DNA of 64,000 bases from Bacteroidota bacterium (GTDB lineage: Bacteria > Bacteroidota > Bacteroidia > Flavobacteriales > Flavobacteriaceae), in the NCBI GenBank assembly GCA_024279425.1, contig JAJRRO010000017.1:1-64000 (forward strand), given 5' to 3'. The notes under the pieces were generated by a model, which saw only the letters and a list, made by a program, of their open reading frames with translations, was not told the DNA's origin and did no database searches. Of this stretch, positions 8,108-15,703 are shown piece after piece (position 1 is the first letter of the stretch; every line of letters begins with the position of its first letter). A program made the position numbers and the translations under genes.

Positions 8108-9502
8108 ATGGACGAAAAGTATTTGGATTATCCCACAAGGGAGCTTTTGAAAAAATTCGGAGCCGGTAGCCATAAACCTGGTTCCGGAAGTGCGGCAGCA
8201 CTAGGGGGGATGCTTTCGGCACAATTAATATTGACCGTTATCGACCGTACTCTTGATAAACCGCAATATGCGGGACGAAAGACAAGGCTTTTGGAAATCC
8301 AAAAGGTCATCAATGACCGGATCTATCCCGAGCTGGAAAATCTCTTTCAAAAGGACTCGGAACAATTTCATAAACATATGGTCTTTCGATTGGCCAAAAA
8401 AGACGAGAAAGACCCTATCCATAGAAAAGAACTGGGAGAAAAAGCACTTATGGAGCTTGCACCGGCAACCGAAATCCCGATTGAGATTGCGAAACATTGT
8501 CGGGAATTGGCTGGGTTTTCCCTGTTCATATTCGATAAGGCGTTCCATGCCGTAAGGGGAGATTCAGGTGTGGCCATGACACTGGCAGTGTCAGCAATCG
8601 GAGGATGCGTTGCCATTGGGGACCTGAACCTCTTGTCCTTTGGGTCGAATGCATGGACCATTGCTATTAGGAAAGAAATAAATGAATTAAGGGAGGTTTT
8701 CGAAGTACTGTCGTCAGATTCATCCAAAAGACTGGATTCACTCAAACGTGAGGTCGATCAACACCAGGAATACCACGAAGCTATCAATGCCATACTACAC
8801 GATGCACAGAATAAATCACGTATTGCAAGCAAGAATATTGAAGAGATAGCCAAGAGCCTTCAAAATACCTTATGGAAGTATCGTAAAAATGCCTGGAAAA
8901 AAAGAGTGCCGAAAGCCCCCTTGGAGGTTTTGAATCCAGAAAAGGCACTATCCGCTTTAGGATACTTCTATAATCTTCAAACCTCACTTGGCCAGCATAC
9001 CATTCAAGGCAGCCTTTTTGAGATTGCCGGGATAATTGACAAAGAGGAAAAAATAGTCTCCATTTCAGATCAATTTCCACCAGCAATCCGAAATTTTACT
9101 ACGGCACATGAATTGGGGCACGCCCTACTGCACAAGGATATGGTGCTCCACCGTGACCGGCCCAAAAATGGGACCTCATTAGTGGAACGAGATGCCAAGG
9201 AAAAACAAGCGGACAAGTTTGCATCTTACTTCTTAATGCCGGAGAATTTAATGAAATCGGCCTTCCAAGAAAGGTTTCTTGCGAACCATTTCGTCATAAA
9301 CGAAGAATCTGCTTTCGCTTTTAATGAAGCTAGTACCTCAAACCTTAGAAAGAAAAGTAAGGATTTACACGGACTAGCCAAAAAACTTGCAGGAGCAGAA
9401 TTTTATAACGGAAATCCATTTGTATCGTTGGCAGGCCTTTTTAGTGTTTCAATTGATGCCATGGCCATTCGATTGGAAGAATTGAAACTACTCGAATTTT
9501 AA
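8108..9502 (+). CDS. Fusion of cyclodeaminase/cyclohydrolase (FTCD_C-like) domain and ImmA/IrrE metallopeptidase
   Basis: The 464-residue protein joins two families. Residues about 1-210 resemble the formiminotransferase-cyclodeaminase C-terminal domain (helical; KPGSGSAAALGGMLSAQL at 23-40, GDSGVAMTLAVSAIGG at 151-166, NAW at 181-183), known from folate one-carbon enzymes. Residues about 190-265 form a charged, probably coiled-coil linker. Residues about 285-400 are an ImmA/IrrE zinc peptidase: HELGH at 334-338 and the downstream ligand motif EKQADKFASYFLMP at 365-378. ImmA proteases usually cleave a paired repressor, yet no XRE regulator is nearby. Substrate and role are unknown; a sensor-protease or a stress or defence role is possible. 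The gene stands alone between two copies of the dispersed repeat. Both domain assignments rest on clear motifs; the function is open. Confidence 0.82.
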   Translation: MDEKYLDYPTRELLKKFGAGSHKPGSGSAAALGGMLSAQLILTVIDRTLDKPQYAGRKTRLLEIQKVINDRIYPELENLFQKDSEQFHKHMVFRLAKKDEKDPIHRKELGEKALMELAPATEIPIEIAKHCRELAGFSLFIFDKAFHAVRGDSGVAMTLAVSAIGGCVAIGDLNLLSFGSNAWTIAIRKEINELREVFEVLSSDSSKRLDSLKREVDQHQEYHEAINAILHDAQNKSRIASKNIEEIAKSLQNTLWKYRKNAWKKRVPKAPLEVLNPEKALSALGYFYNLQTSLGQHTIQGSLFEIAGIIDKEEKIVSISDQFPPAIRNFTTAHELGHALLHKDMVLHRDRPKNGTSLVERDAKEKQADKFASYFLMPENLMKSAFQERFLANHFVINEESAFAFNEASTSNLRKKSKDLHGLAKKLAGAEFYNGNPFVSLAGLFSVSIDAMAIRLEELKLLEF

Positions 9503-9548
9503 CTTTCTAAATAGTAAGTTGTGCACACTTTAATTTGCACATTTAATT

Positions 9549-9629
9549 GGTCTACTTAATCCCACCCATAATTGAACTTTCCAAAAAGCCCAATTAGTTT
9601 ACTTATAAAGGTCGTTTATATACACTCAC
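9549..9629 (+). repeat. Dispersed intergenic repeat, copy C
   Basis: GGTCTACTTAATCCCACCC, ATAATTGAACTTTCC, CAATTAGTTTACTT and AAAGGTCGTTTA follow the same order as copy A, with substitutions throughout. It is followed by TTGTCCCATAAAAGG near 9631, which resembles the hairpin arm of copy A placed on the other side. It lies between the cyclodeaminase-ImmA gene and the converging response-regulator gene. Confidence 0.62.
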
Positions 9630-9724
9630 CTTGTCCCATAAAAGGTGAAATAACGAGACAACTAAAAGAGATCAAGAATGGGACACTCTGGAAAAATATT
9701 TTGTGCTTTCTGAATATTGCCCCG

Positions 9725-9740
9725 TAAAACGGCCGTTTTA
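9725..9740. other. Perfect 16-bp palindrome
   Basis: TAAAACGGCCGTTTTA reads identically on both strands. It lies 15 bp beyond the stop of the response regulator, in the convergent spacer. Neither strand has a T-tract directly after it, so a simple intrinsic terminator is unlikely; a protein-binding site or a repeat-derived cruciform are alternatives. Confidence 0.5.
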
Positions 9741-9755
9741 TTGGACTAGAAAAAT

Positions 9756-10448
9756 CTATTCACTGCGAAAGAGTTGTTTTAAGTTATGCCTGTAGGTTTG
9801 ACCAATAGGCACTAAGTGCTCTCCAATCCTTATTCGATTTCCTTCTATCATCTTTATTTTATTGGTAGCAATGATAAACGATTTATGTACTCTTAAAAAA
9901 TCTGAAGCGGGTAACAACTCTTCCAAAGAGGAGATTTTTTCATGACTAATTATCATTTCTTTAGCTAAAAATACCTTCGTATAATTCCCATATGCTTCAA
10001 TAAATAGAATATCGTCAGTATGTATTTGGTGCGTTTTTTTATCCCCTTTAAGGAAAAAACTACTCTTCTTTTTTTCAGGAGAAGGGCTTAAAGTTGGGTT
10101 TTGATTATCCATAACCTTGTTCATTGCTTTTAAAAAACGTTCAAATGAAAAAGGTTTTAACAAGTAATCAGAAACATTCAGTTCATATCCTTCCAATGCA
10201 AATTCTTTATGTGCCGAAGTCACGATTACTTTTGGCGATTGTTGAATCGTTTTTAATAGATCAAATCCAGAGAGTTTGGGCATATTGATATCTAGAAAAA
10301 TTAAATCCACAGCCTGATTGTTCAACAGCTGCATAGCTTCAAACACATCATAGCAGTTTCCTATCTTTTTGAGGTACGATAGGTTTTCGCAATACCCTTC
10401 TATAATTCGATGCGCAATCGGTTCATCATCGATGATACAATATTTCAT
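9756..10448 (-). CDS. LytTR-family response regulator
   Basis: The 230-residue protein has an N-terminal receiver domain with IIDDEP (residues 5-10), the phospho-acceptor Asp in LIFLDINMP (about 53), Thr in VTSAH and Lys in LLKPF, and a C-terminal LytTR DNA-binding domain (ILFIEAYGNYTKVFL, SFIIATNKI, YRHNLKQLF; about 130-228). Its ATG overlaps the TGA of the sensor kinase by the ATGA arrangement, so the two are translated from one message and form a cognate pair. Targets are unknown. The nearest other gene is the alpha/beta hydrolase upstream on the opposite strand. Confidence 0.93.
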   Translation of the reverse strand: MKYCIIDDEPIAHRIIEGYCENLSYLKKIGNCYDVFEAMQLLNNQAVDLIFLDINMPKLSGFDLLKTIQQSPKVIVTSAHKEFALEGYELNVSDYLLKPFSFERFLKAMNKVMDNQNPTLSPSPEKKKSSFFLKGDKKTHQIHTDDILFIEAYGNYTKVFLAKEMIISHEKISSLEELLPASDFLRVHKSFIIATNKIKMIEGNRIRIGEHLVPIGQTYRHNLKQLFRSE

Positions 10449-11560
10449 AAGATCTCAAGATTTAGCCGGACTTTATAGATAGATTCTTTTACTTCCTCAA
10501 TCAATTCATGTTTTTTAGGATATAAATACTCTAATCTTTTTTTCAAATTTTGTAAACCAATGCCATTATTGAGATTAGATGCTGATATATCAAAACTATT
10601 TTCAATCGTAAAAAAGAGCTGCTTTCCTTGAGATTGCATTCGAAGATGAATAAAAGCGCTCTCACTCATTTTTTCTACACCGTGCTTAAAAGCATTTTCT
10701 AATAAAATAATAAATAGCAACGGGGCCACTTTTAAACCTTCTTGAACATCATGGATGAACAGAATTTCCACTTTTTTTTGATAGCGGATTCTATGTAGTT
10801 CAATGTAATTTTCGAGATAGCTGATTTCATCCTTTAGTGGTACTAAATCTTCTTTTCCCTCGTAGATAGTATATCGCATCATATCCGACAATTTTAAGAC
10901 TACTTCTGGAGCTTTATCTGATTTCTCCACTACTAGGCCATAAAGATTATTCAACGTATTAAAGAAGAAATGGGGATTGATTTGACTTTTCAGTAAAGCT
11001 AATTCTGCCTTTGCTTTATCTGCTTGTAAAGTCTTGAGCCAACGCCATTGTTCATAAACCCACAAAGCAGTAAAAACTGGAATCGGAATAAACATAAAAT
11101 TCCTCAAAATCATGCGATGATTTTCTGCTTGATCAGGTGTCATATTAAAAAAGAAAAAATTATAGGCTATAACTGATCCATACACAGAAAGAATAGCTAC
11201 CCTATATTTTCTGAAAAATTCGGGTAAAACAATGTAAGCTATTCCCAACCAGAATAGAATCAAAAGCGGAATGGTAATAGGATTATCCCAAATGCCCGTA
11301 TAATGTGGTATAACAAGGTGCACAACGAGGAAAGCAAGTACTGCCAATACCTTATAAACGCGAAACTTATGGATTAAAAAAGAAAGGACTATCCAACAAA
11401 AAATAAAACTGAGGACACTTATAAAGATGAAAAGTGGTGTAGCGGCATCAGCATGATTACTAATAATCAAGCCAATAATAACAAGCACTACAGCTAGGAA
11501 AATGGTAATGATTCCTCCTTTGATTAAAGCCGTGTAATATTTTTGAAAAAAACTGTTCAT
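10445..11560 (-). CDS. LytS-type sensor histidine kinase
   Basis: The 371-residue membrane kinase has an N-terminal half of several hydrophobic spans (about 12-165). This is followed by a His_kinase domain with the phospho-acceptor in QINPHFFFNTLNNL (His near 193) and a degenerate HATPase with the N-box LLENAFKHG (near 285) and the late glycine motif NGIGLQNLKKRL. There is no recognisable extracellular sensor domain, so the signal is probably perceived by the membrane part. It precedes, and overlaps by 4 nt, the LytTR regulator. The pair is typical of Bacteroidota. Confidence 0.92.
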   Translation of the reverse strand: MNSFFQKYYTALIKGGIITIFLAVVLVIIGLIISNHADAATPLFIFISVLSFIFCWIVLSFLIHKFRVYKVLAVLAFLVVHLVIPHYTGIWDNPITIPLLILFWLGIAYIVLPEFFRKYRVAILSVYGSVIAYNFFFFNMTPDQAENHRMILRNFMFIPIPVFTALWVYEQWRWLKTLQADKAKAELALLKSQINPHFFFNTLNNLYGLVVEKSDKAPEVVLKLSDMMRYTIYEGKEDLVPLKDEISYLENYIELHRIRYQKKVEILFIHDVQEGLKVAPLLFIILLENAFKHGVEKMSESAFIHLRMQSQGKQLFFTIENSFDISASNLNNGIGLQNLKKRLEYLYPKKHELIEEVKESIYKVRLNLEIL

Positions 11561-11734
11561 AGCTCAAAAATAGGATTCTTACTATAGACTTTCCATCTTT
11601 TTGACCAACGCTATCGATTTTGGGTTAAACATCATATTTTTTGGGTCCAATTGTATTCGACCAAGATTAATAGGTATGTGTGCTATTTTTAATGTGATTC
11701 ATCAAAATAATTTCAAGGTGCCTGTAAATGAATT

Positions 11735-11742
11735 TATGTTTG
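11735..11742 (+). promoter_or_regulatory. Bacteroidota -7 box before the hydrolase gene
   Basis: TATGTTTG matches TAnnTTTG. Transcription from it would begin near 11748, after the ATG at 11744, which favours the ATG at 11771 as the true start of the hydrolase. The -33 element is poor. Confidence 0.4.
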
Positions 11743-11770
11743 GATGGAATTAACTAAACGCCGAATTATA

Positions 11771-12811
11771 ATGAGAATCATCTTAAAGGTCTTAAAGTGG
11801 ATTGGCCTGTCGATCGCATCGCTGCTGTTGCTGATTATTATGGCTGGCTTATGCCTACGTATGTTTGGACCTGAACCACATGAACCTTTAGGTAAACTCG
11901 TTGATATTGGGGATTTCAAACTTCATATAAATAGTACTGGAGAAAAAAATGAGAAGCCAACTCTTATAATTGAGGGAGGTAGTGGTATGGCGAGTGAATA
12001 CTACCATTGGTTGAGTGAAGGTCTCAAGGATAGTATGAGAGTTGTCCGTTACGACCGAGCTGGAATCGGTTATAGCGATGCAAGTAATACTACACGCGAC
12101 CCAGAGACAATTGCCCGTGAGTTACACACACTATTGGAAAAAGCTGGAGAATTACCCCCGTACATCATGGTTGGTCATTCGCTTGGAGGACCTTATATCC
12201 GCGTATTTACTGAACTTTACCCAAATGAAGTGGTCGGTATGTTTCTATTAGATTCCACGCATCCCGACCGAGTTGCAAGAATACCATCCATACCTAAGAA
12301 ATCATCTTTGAAGTCTAAATCAATAGTTTGGATGTATAACTTTCAAGGCGTTTTAGGTGATCTCGGTATTATGATGCTTTATGATAAGTTCACGGGGCCT
12401 ATACTACAAAGAGAAATGGAAGGGTTACCTGATGAAATCAACAATCGTACAATAGACTTTTTGAATGACGGGAAATATATTCGAGCCATTGGAAAAGAAA
12501 TCGAACAATACCATACCACATTAGAAAGGGCGGGTAAAACAAATGACTTTGGCTCCTTACCACTTAGAGTATTTACCGATGCTATTGGAGAAATTCCAGA
12601 AGAAGTTTACAAAGAGTATCTTGAAAGAGGCATAGACCTTAGGAAGACGCAAATTAAAAGTATGAAAATGCAAGAAGAACTTATCAACCTATCAACAAAC
12701 AGCAAGCTAACTCTAATTGAAGGAAATCATATCAGCATTTTTACAAAAAAGGAAAATGCAGATATTATTTGTAAAGAAATCATTCAACTATTAGGAGAAT
12801 TGGAAGACTGA
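11771..12811 (+). CDS. Membrane-anchored alpha/beta hydrolase
   Basis: From the ATG at 11771 the protein has 346 residues; an ATG 27 nt upstream is in frame but lies too close to the promoter motif. An N-terminal span (about 10-32) anchors or exports the protein. The catalytic core shows an oxyanion segment (IIEGGSGM), YDRAGIGYSD, the nucleophile elbow GHSLGG (Ser near 137) and a late His in EGNHISIF. It is a serine hydrolase or esterase of the alpha/beta fold; the substrate cannot be deduced. It stands alone, divergent from the two-component operon, so co-regulation is possible but not shown. Confidence 0.85.
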   Translation: MRIILKVLKWIGLSIASLLLLIIMAGLCLRMFGPEPHEPLGKLVDIGDFKLHINSTGEKNEKPTLIIEGGSGMASEYYHWLSEGLKDSMRVVRYDRAGIGYSDASNTTRDPETIARELHTLLEKAGELPPYIMVGHSLGGPYIRVFTELYPNEVVGMFLLDSTHPDRVARIPSIPKKSSLKSKSIVWMYNFQGVLGDLGIMMLYDKFTGPILQREMEGLPDEINNRTIDFLNDGKYIRAIGKEIEQYHTTLERAGKTNDFGSLPLRVFTDAIGEIPEEVYKEYLERGIDLRKTQIKSMKMQEELINLSTNSKLTLIEGNHISIFTKKENADIICKEIIQLLGELED

Positions 12812-12927
12812 TCGGTAGAATTTTAATAGAAATTATATTTATCTATTACATAGAGTAAATAGATAACTAATGTAACCATCTGCCTAATGAAAAACTCTAA
12901 TCTAGTTTCATAACGAGGAACGTATAT

Positions 12928-12990
12928 GGGACAATATTTGAAATTCATTGGTATACTTAAACCCACCCATAATTGAACTTTCAAAAAGTT
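12928..12990 (+). repeat. Dispersed intergenic repeat, copy D
   Basis: GGGACAATATTTGAAATTCA, TTGGTATACTTAAACCCACC and CATAATTGAACTTTC match copy A from its right hairpin arm into the core, nearly base for base. The similarity fades after AAAAAGTTCA. It lies after the hydrolase gene, in the same orientation as the other copies. Confidence 0.65.
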
Positions 12991-13051
12991 CATATATGTT
13001 TTGCGTTTAGGATAAAACCTTTAAAGGTTTAATTCATAGGGTTGGCAATAA

Positions 13052-13084
13052 CCCTACCCTAGTAGTGTATGGTAGGGCTTTTTA
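13052..13084 (+). terminator. Hairpin with T-tract, possible terminator
   Basis: CCCTACC at 13052-13058 pairs with GGTAGGG at 13071-13077, followed by CTTTTTA. It is placed to end transcription from the hydrolase side (plus strand). Confidence 0.5.
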
Positions 13085-13175
13085 GGGTAGAATGAGAGTT
13101 TTTGTTTTTATACTTTATTAAATTAACTGTAATTCAGATAGTTATAATAATTTATATGGTTTGTAAAGCGGGTTA

Positions 13176-13215
13176 TTGTTAGGGTGGTAAGGGTGGTAAT
13201 AGCACACCCTAACAA
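13176..13215. repeat. 11-bp inverted repeat with internal GGGTGG units
   Basis: TTGTTAGGGTG (13176-13186) is the exact reverse complement of CACCCTAACAA (13205-13215). The loop contains another AGGGTGGTAA unit and a further ACCCTAA follows. It lies 28 bp past the end of the unknown gene of the integrated element; it could act as a terminator stem, or as a recombinase or accessory-protein site near the element end. Confidence 0.5.
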
Positions 13216-13243
13216 CCCTAATTGTAACTCTAATGGTATTTCT

Positions 13244-14038
13244 TTAGTCTTTTTTACTGAAAACATATTCTAACAAGTATTGATCCATTTCTTCTTCCGT
13301 AGGCATTGGTAAGCTTGTATCTGGTATTTGCGATAGGGGTAAGGTATTATTAGTTTTGGTTTTGATGGAATTGTTATTTTCAATTTTTGGAGCATAATTA
13401 AAATCGAATTCTTCAAATAGGAATTCATCGTTCAATGCCAATAGGATTTTTAAATCACCCTTGAATTGTATGATTTCCTCTAGGATTGGAATTTCGCTGA
13501 TCAACTCATTATTGAAATGTTTCGAATTTCCCATTAAAAATTGATCCAACCCCTTTGGATATTCCTGAATGGCTCTAATTTTTAAAACATCCTCTCTTAT
13601 TGAATATAATTCCAATTTGGAAGCATTTTTTACTTTTGCAATACCAGTTGCATTTTCGTACATTCTTACTATATCCAAATTTGGGGATTGTATACTATTT
13701 GCGATTCTCAGGTAATGGAGTCGGCCAATTTTCTTTGCTTCCAAATCTTCCATAGCAAAGACGAGGTCATTGAACGAATGGAAAAAATCAATTAATAGGT
13801 GCTCTATATGTTCTTGGTATTTAGAGGTAATGTACTCATAGTAATCATTCAACAATTCCTTGATTGGTTCTCTCACTATTTTGAAATTCACTGGGTCTAA
13901 CAGGTTGACAGGGGTATTGGTTGGTAAATTCAAAACCTTTGACGAGGTATACAGGTTTTTTGAAAGGAACAAGGATATTTTATCATCAGGGGATAATGTA
14001 CTAAGATTTTCTTTTTTTAAATATCCAAAATAATTCAT
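13244..14038 (-). CDS. Hypothetical protein linked to the recombinase
   Basis: The 264-residue protein has no family that I recognise. It is acidic-to-neutral, largely helical in appearance, without signal peptide or membrane span, and has a low-complexity Asn/Thr-rich stretch at about 220-235 before an acidic tail (TEEEMDQYLLEYVF). The start MNYFGYLKKE at 14038 lies 7 nt after the stop of the frame-restored recombinase, so the two are very likely co-transcribed. A longer in-frame ATG at 14110 would overlap the recombinase. It is probably part of the same integrated element; its role is unknown. Confidence 0.65.
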   Translation of the reverse strand: MNYFGYLKKENLSTLSPDDKISLFLSKNLYTSSKVLNLPTNTPVNLLDPVNFKIVREPIKELLNDYYEYITSKYQEHIEHLLIDFFHSFNDLVFAMEDLEAKKIGRLHYLRIANSIQSPNLDIVRMYENATGIAKVKNASKLELYSIREDVLKIRAIQEYPKGLDQFLMGNSKHFNNELISEIPILEEIIQFKGDLKILLALNDEFLFEEFDFNYAPKIENNNSIKTKTNNTLPLSQIPDTSLPMPTEEEMDQYLLEYVFSKKD

Positions 14039-14045
14039 AGCTCGT

Positions 14046-15382
14046 TCAGTTTTTATTATCTGATGAAGGTTGAAGGAACTCTGAATAATCAGATGGGAGC
14101 TCGGCATCAATATCCCTTAGGTATTTTTCCAAAGCGGCTAAAGTGGTATGTCCGGTAATTCCCATTAGTTTGCTCTTTGTCTCATTTGGTGATAGCTCCT
14201 TGCACATTTCCCTATACAATTTGGTTATGTACGTATGTCTATAACTATACAGTCCATAATCTTTTCCAAGTTTAAAATGGTCCTTGACTCTTTTAAACCT
14301 TTTAGAAAAGTAATTTCTTTTATCCCTTTCGGGAATATCCCAAATTCCGCCAATTTCATATGGGGTGAAAAGATAATGTTCGGGTTCAAAATTGGAAAAT
14401 TCCGGTAGTAAATCGATTAATATCTCGGGTATGATTTTAATTTTAACTTTTTTATTCTTGGCCTTGATATATTTTTTTTGTCTGATACATCAATATCCTT
14501 GATTTTTAAACGGCAGACCTCTATTGGCCTTAAAAAATTAAGGGAAAGAAACTGAACAAAAAATAGGAGTAAAGGATCATTCTCCTTCATATATATCTCT
14601 AGTTTTGATTCTTGTTCAGGCGTGAAGGTTTTATTTCTTTCTGGTTTAGTCGATAGGACATTTGTTTTAAGGATAAAATTGTCTTCAATAATCTCATTGT
14701 CCTCCAATGTGGTGAAAATTGAACTTAGACTGGTCCGGGCGTTGTTGCGGGTCCTGGCCGATGTCCTTTCCAGTACAGCATTCAGATATTGAACCACGGT
14801 TTTCTTTTTGATCGTCCTAATATTCTTGATTTCATTCTGGTCCAGCCATTTTTGAAATTGTCGAACAGGACTTACGTACCCTGAATAAGAGTTCGGGCTA
14901 AGTGTTTGCTTCTTTATTTTTAGTCCAAAATCGAATGCTTCTTGGACGGTCATGAATTTTTCTTCTACAATAGAGGGTAGGGTCGAGGTGTGTATGGGTG
15001 GTTCTACTGAATTGGGAATCGGTTTTTCCTCTTTTAGTTCTTTTTTGACATGCTCTTTGGGTATCTCCGTAGATCCGGTCAACAATGATATATGTTCCGA
15101 ATTATCGGAATTCGGAATAAATCCATTTTCCAAATATTTTATAAGAGATCTTTTAATGATCTTCATGAATATCAAACGTTCCCTTTTGGTCTTGAAACGG
15201 TTTACCCCACCTTTGATGGGAGTTTGCCTTATCAGTTTATTCGATTCGGTATCCCTGTATGAAAAATAAACATACCAATCCTTCGAAAGAGCCTCCTTTT
15301 GTTGTTTACGGGACAGCTTTGACCAACCATTGATTTTGACACCTCCGGTATAGAATTTGGGCTCTGAATAGTTCAGTTTCAT
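14046..15382 (-). pseudogene. Tyrosine recombinase / phage integrase, interrupted by a -1 frameshift at an A8 run
   Basis: The first part reads from ATG 15382 (an ATG at 15439 is in frame but lies on the far side of a palindrome). It contains an arm-type N-terminal domain, a SAM-like core-binding domain (SYSGYVSPVRQFQKWLDQNEI) and the first catalytic Arg region (LRPIEVCRLKIKDIDV), then runs out of frame at 14417. One extra A in the run of eight A's at 14472-14479 restores a frame ending at 14046. That frame carries the rest of the catalytic domain: YSYRHTYITKLY, GITGHTTLAALEKYLRD, with the likely nucleophile Tyr in KYLRD. So the gene is either inactivated, misassembled in a homopolymer, or expressed through slippage. 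It lies directly downstream of the tRNA and its terminator, as tRNA-targeted integrases often do. Confidence 0.85.
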
Positions 15383-15388
15383 GTTCAA

Positions 15389-15412
15389 ACCGTATACGTT
15401 ATCGTATACGGT
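15389..15412. promoter_or_regulatory. 10-bp perfect inverted repeat, candidate operator of the recombinase gene
   Basis: ACCGTATACG at 15389-15398 and CGTATACGGT at 15403-15412 are separated by TTAT. The site lies 6 nt upstream of the probable recombinase ATG at 15382, which suits a repressor operator or a recombinase-binding site. Confidence 0.55.
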
Positions 15413-15439
15413 AGGTAAAAGTATGGAAATAAAAGACAT

Positions 15440-15470
15440 AAAAAAACGGTTTGTGCGTACACAAACCGTT
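15440..15470 (-). terminator. Rho-independent terminator of the tRNA gene
   Basis: On the minus strand AACGGTTTGTG (15470-15460) and CACAAACCGTT (15455-15445) form a perfect 11-bp stem with a TACG tetraloop, followed by T's. It begins 24 nt after the tRNA 3' end. Confidence 0.85.
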
Positions 15471-15493
15471 GATTTTGTTGGCCTTGACCTTTG

Positions 15494-15567
15494 TAGCGAG
15501 AGGGGGGCACGATCCCCCGACCTCCGGGTTATGAATCCGACGCTCTAACCAGCTGAGCTACCTCGCC
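15494..15567 (-). tRNA. tRNA-Met (anticodon CAT)
   Basis: A 74-nt cloverleaf: acceptor GGCGAGG/TCTCGCT, D-stem GCTC/GAGC, anticodon loop TTCATAA (anticodon CAT), variable AGGTC, T-stem GGGGG/CCCCC and discriminator A; CCA is not encoded. Two things are unusual. The T-loop is ATCGTGC rather than TTCGANN, so positions 54 and 58 are A and T instead of T and A. The anticodon stem (TCGGA/CCCGG) has an A-C mismatch next to the loop. The GG start and paired first base suggest an elongator Met tRNA (or Ile2 with modified CAT) rather than an initiator. Confidence 0.88.
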
Positions 15568-15586
15568 ATATCTATTAAAACGGCTG

Positions 15587-15617
15587 CAAATATAAAGTTT
15601 AATTTTCTGTTCATCAA
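15587..15617 (-). promoter_or_regulatory. Promoter of the tRNA-Met gene
   Basis: On the minus strand TATATTTG (15594-15587) matches the -7 element TAnnTTTG, with TTG at 15617-15615, about 20 bp upstream. The tRNA begins 20 nt after the -7 box. Confidence 0.62.
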
Positions 15618-15703
15618 CATTCAATCGCTAAAAATATTATAACTCATTTAATTTTTTTATCATTTAGAAATATATATATTGCCCATAATAAATACCAATT
15701 GTA

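Larger units (their letters stand above)
12812..13243. other. Intergenic stretch at the left edge of the integrated element, no gene seen
   Basis: These 432 bp hold copy D of the dispersed repeat, a hairpin with a short T-tract (13052-13084) and an 11-bp inverted repeat surrounded by AGGGTGG/CACCCT units (13176-13215). No reading frame with plausible features is seen. The left end of the element that carries the recombinase gene probably lies here, but no copy of the tRNA 3' end was found by eye. Confidence 0.5.

Noticed and set aside
6823-12990. CRISPR array
   Set aside because: The repeats are long, degenerate and separated by whole genes rather than by short unique spacers, and no cas-like gene is present in the window.
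12812-15567. Direct repeat of the tRNA 3' end as left attachment site
   Set aside because: I searched by eye for the tRNA 3' sequence near 13.0-13.3 kb and found no convincing copy, so the attachment sites are not claimed.
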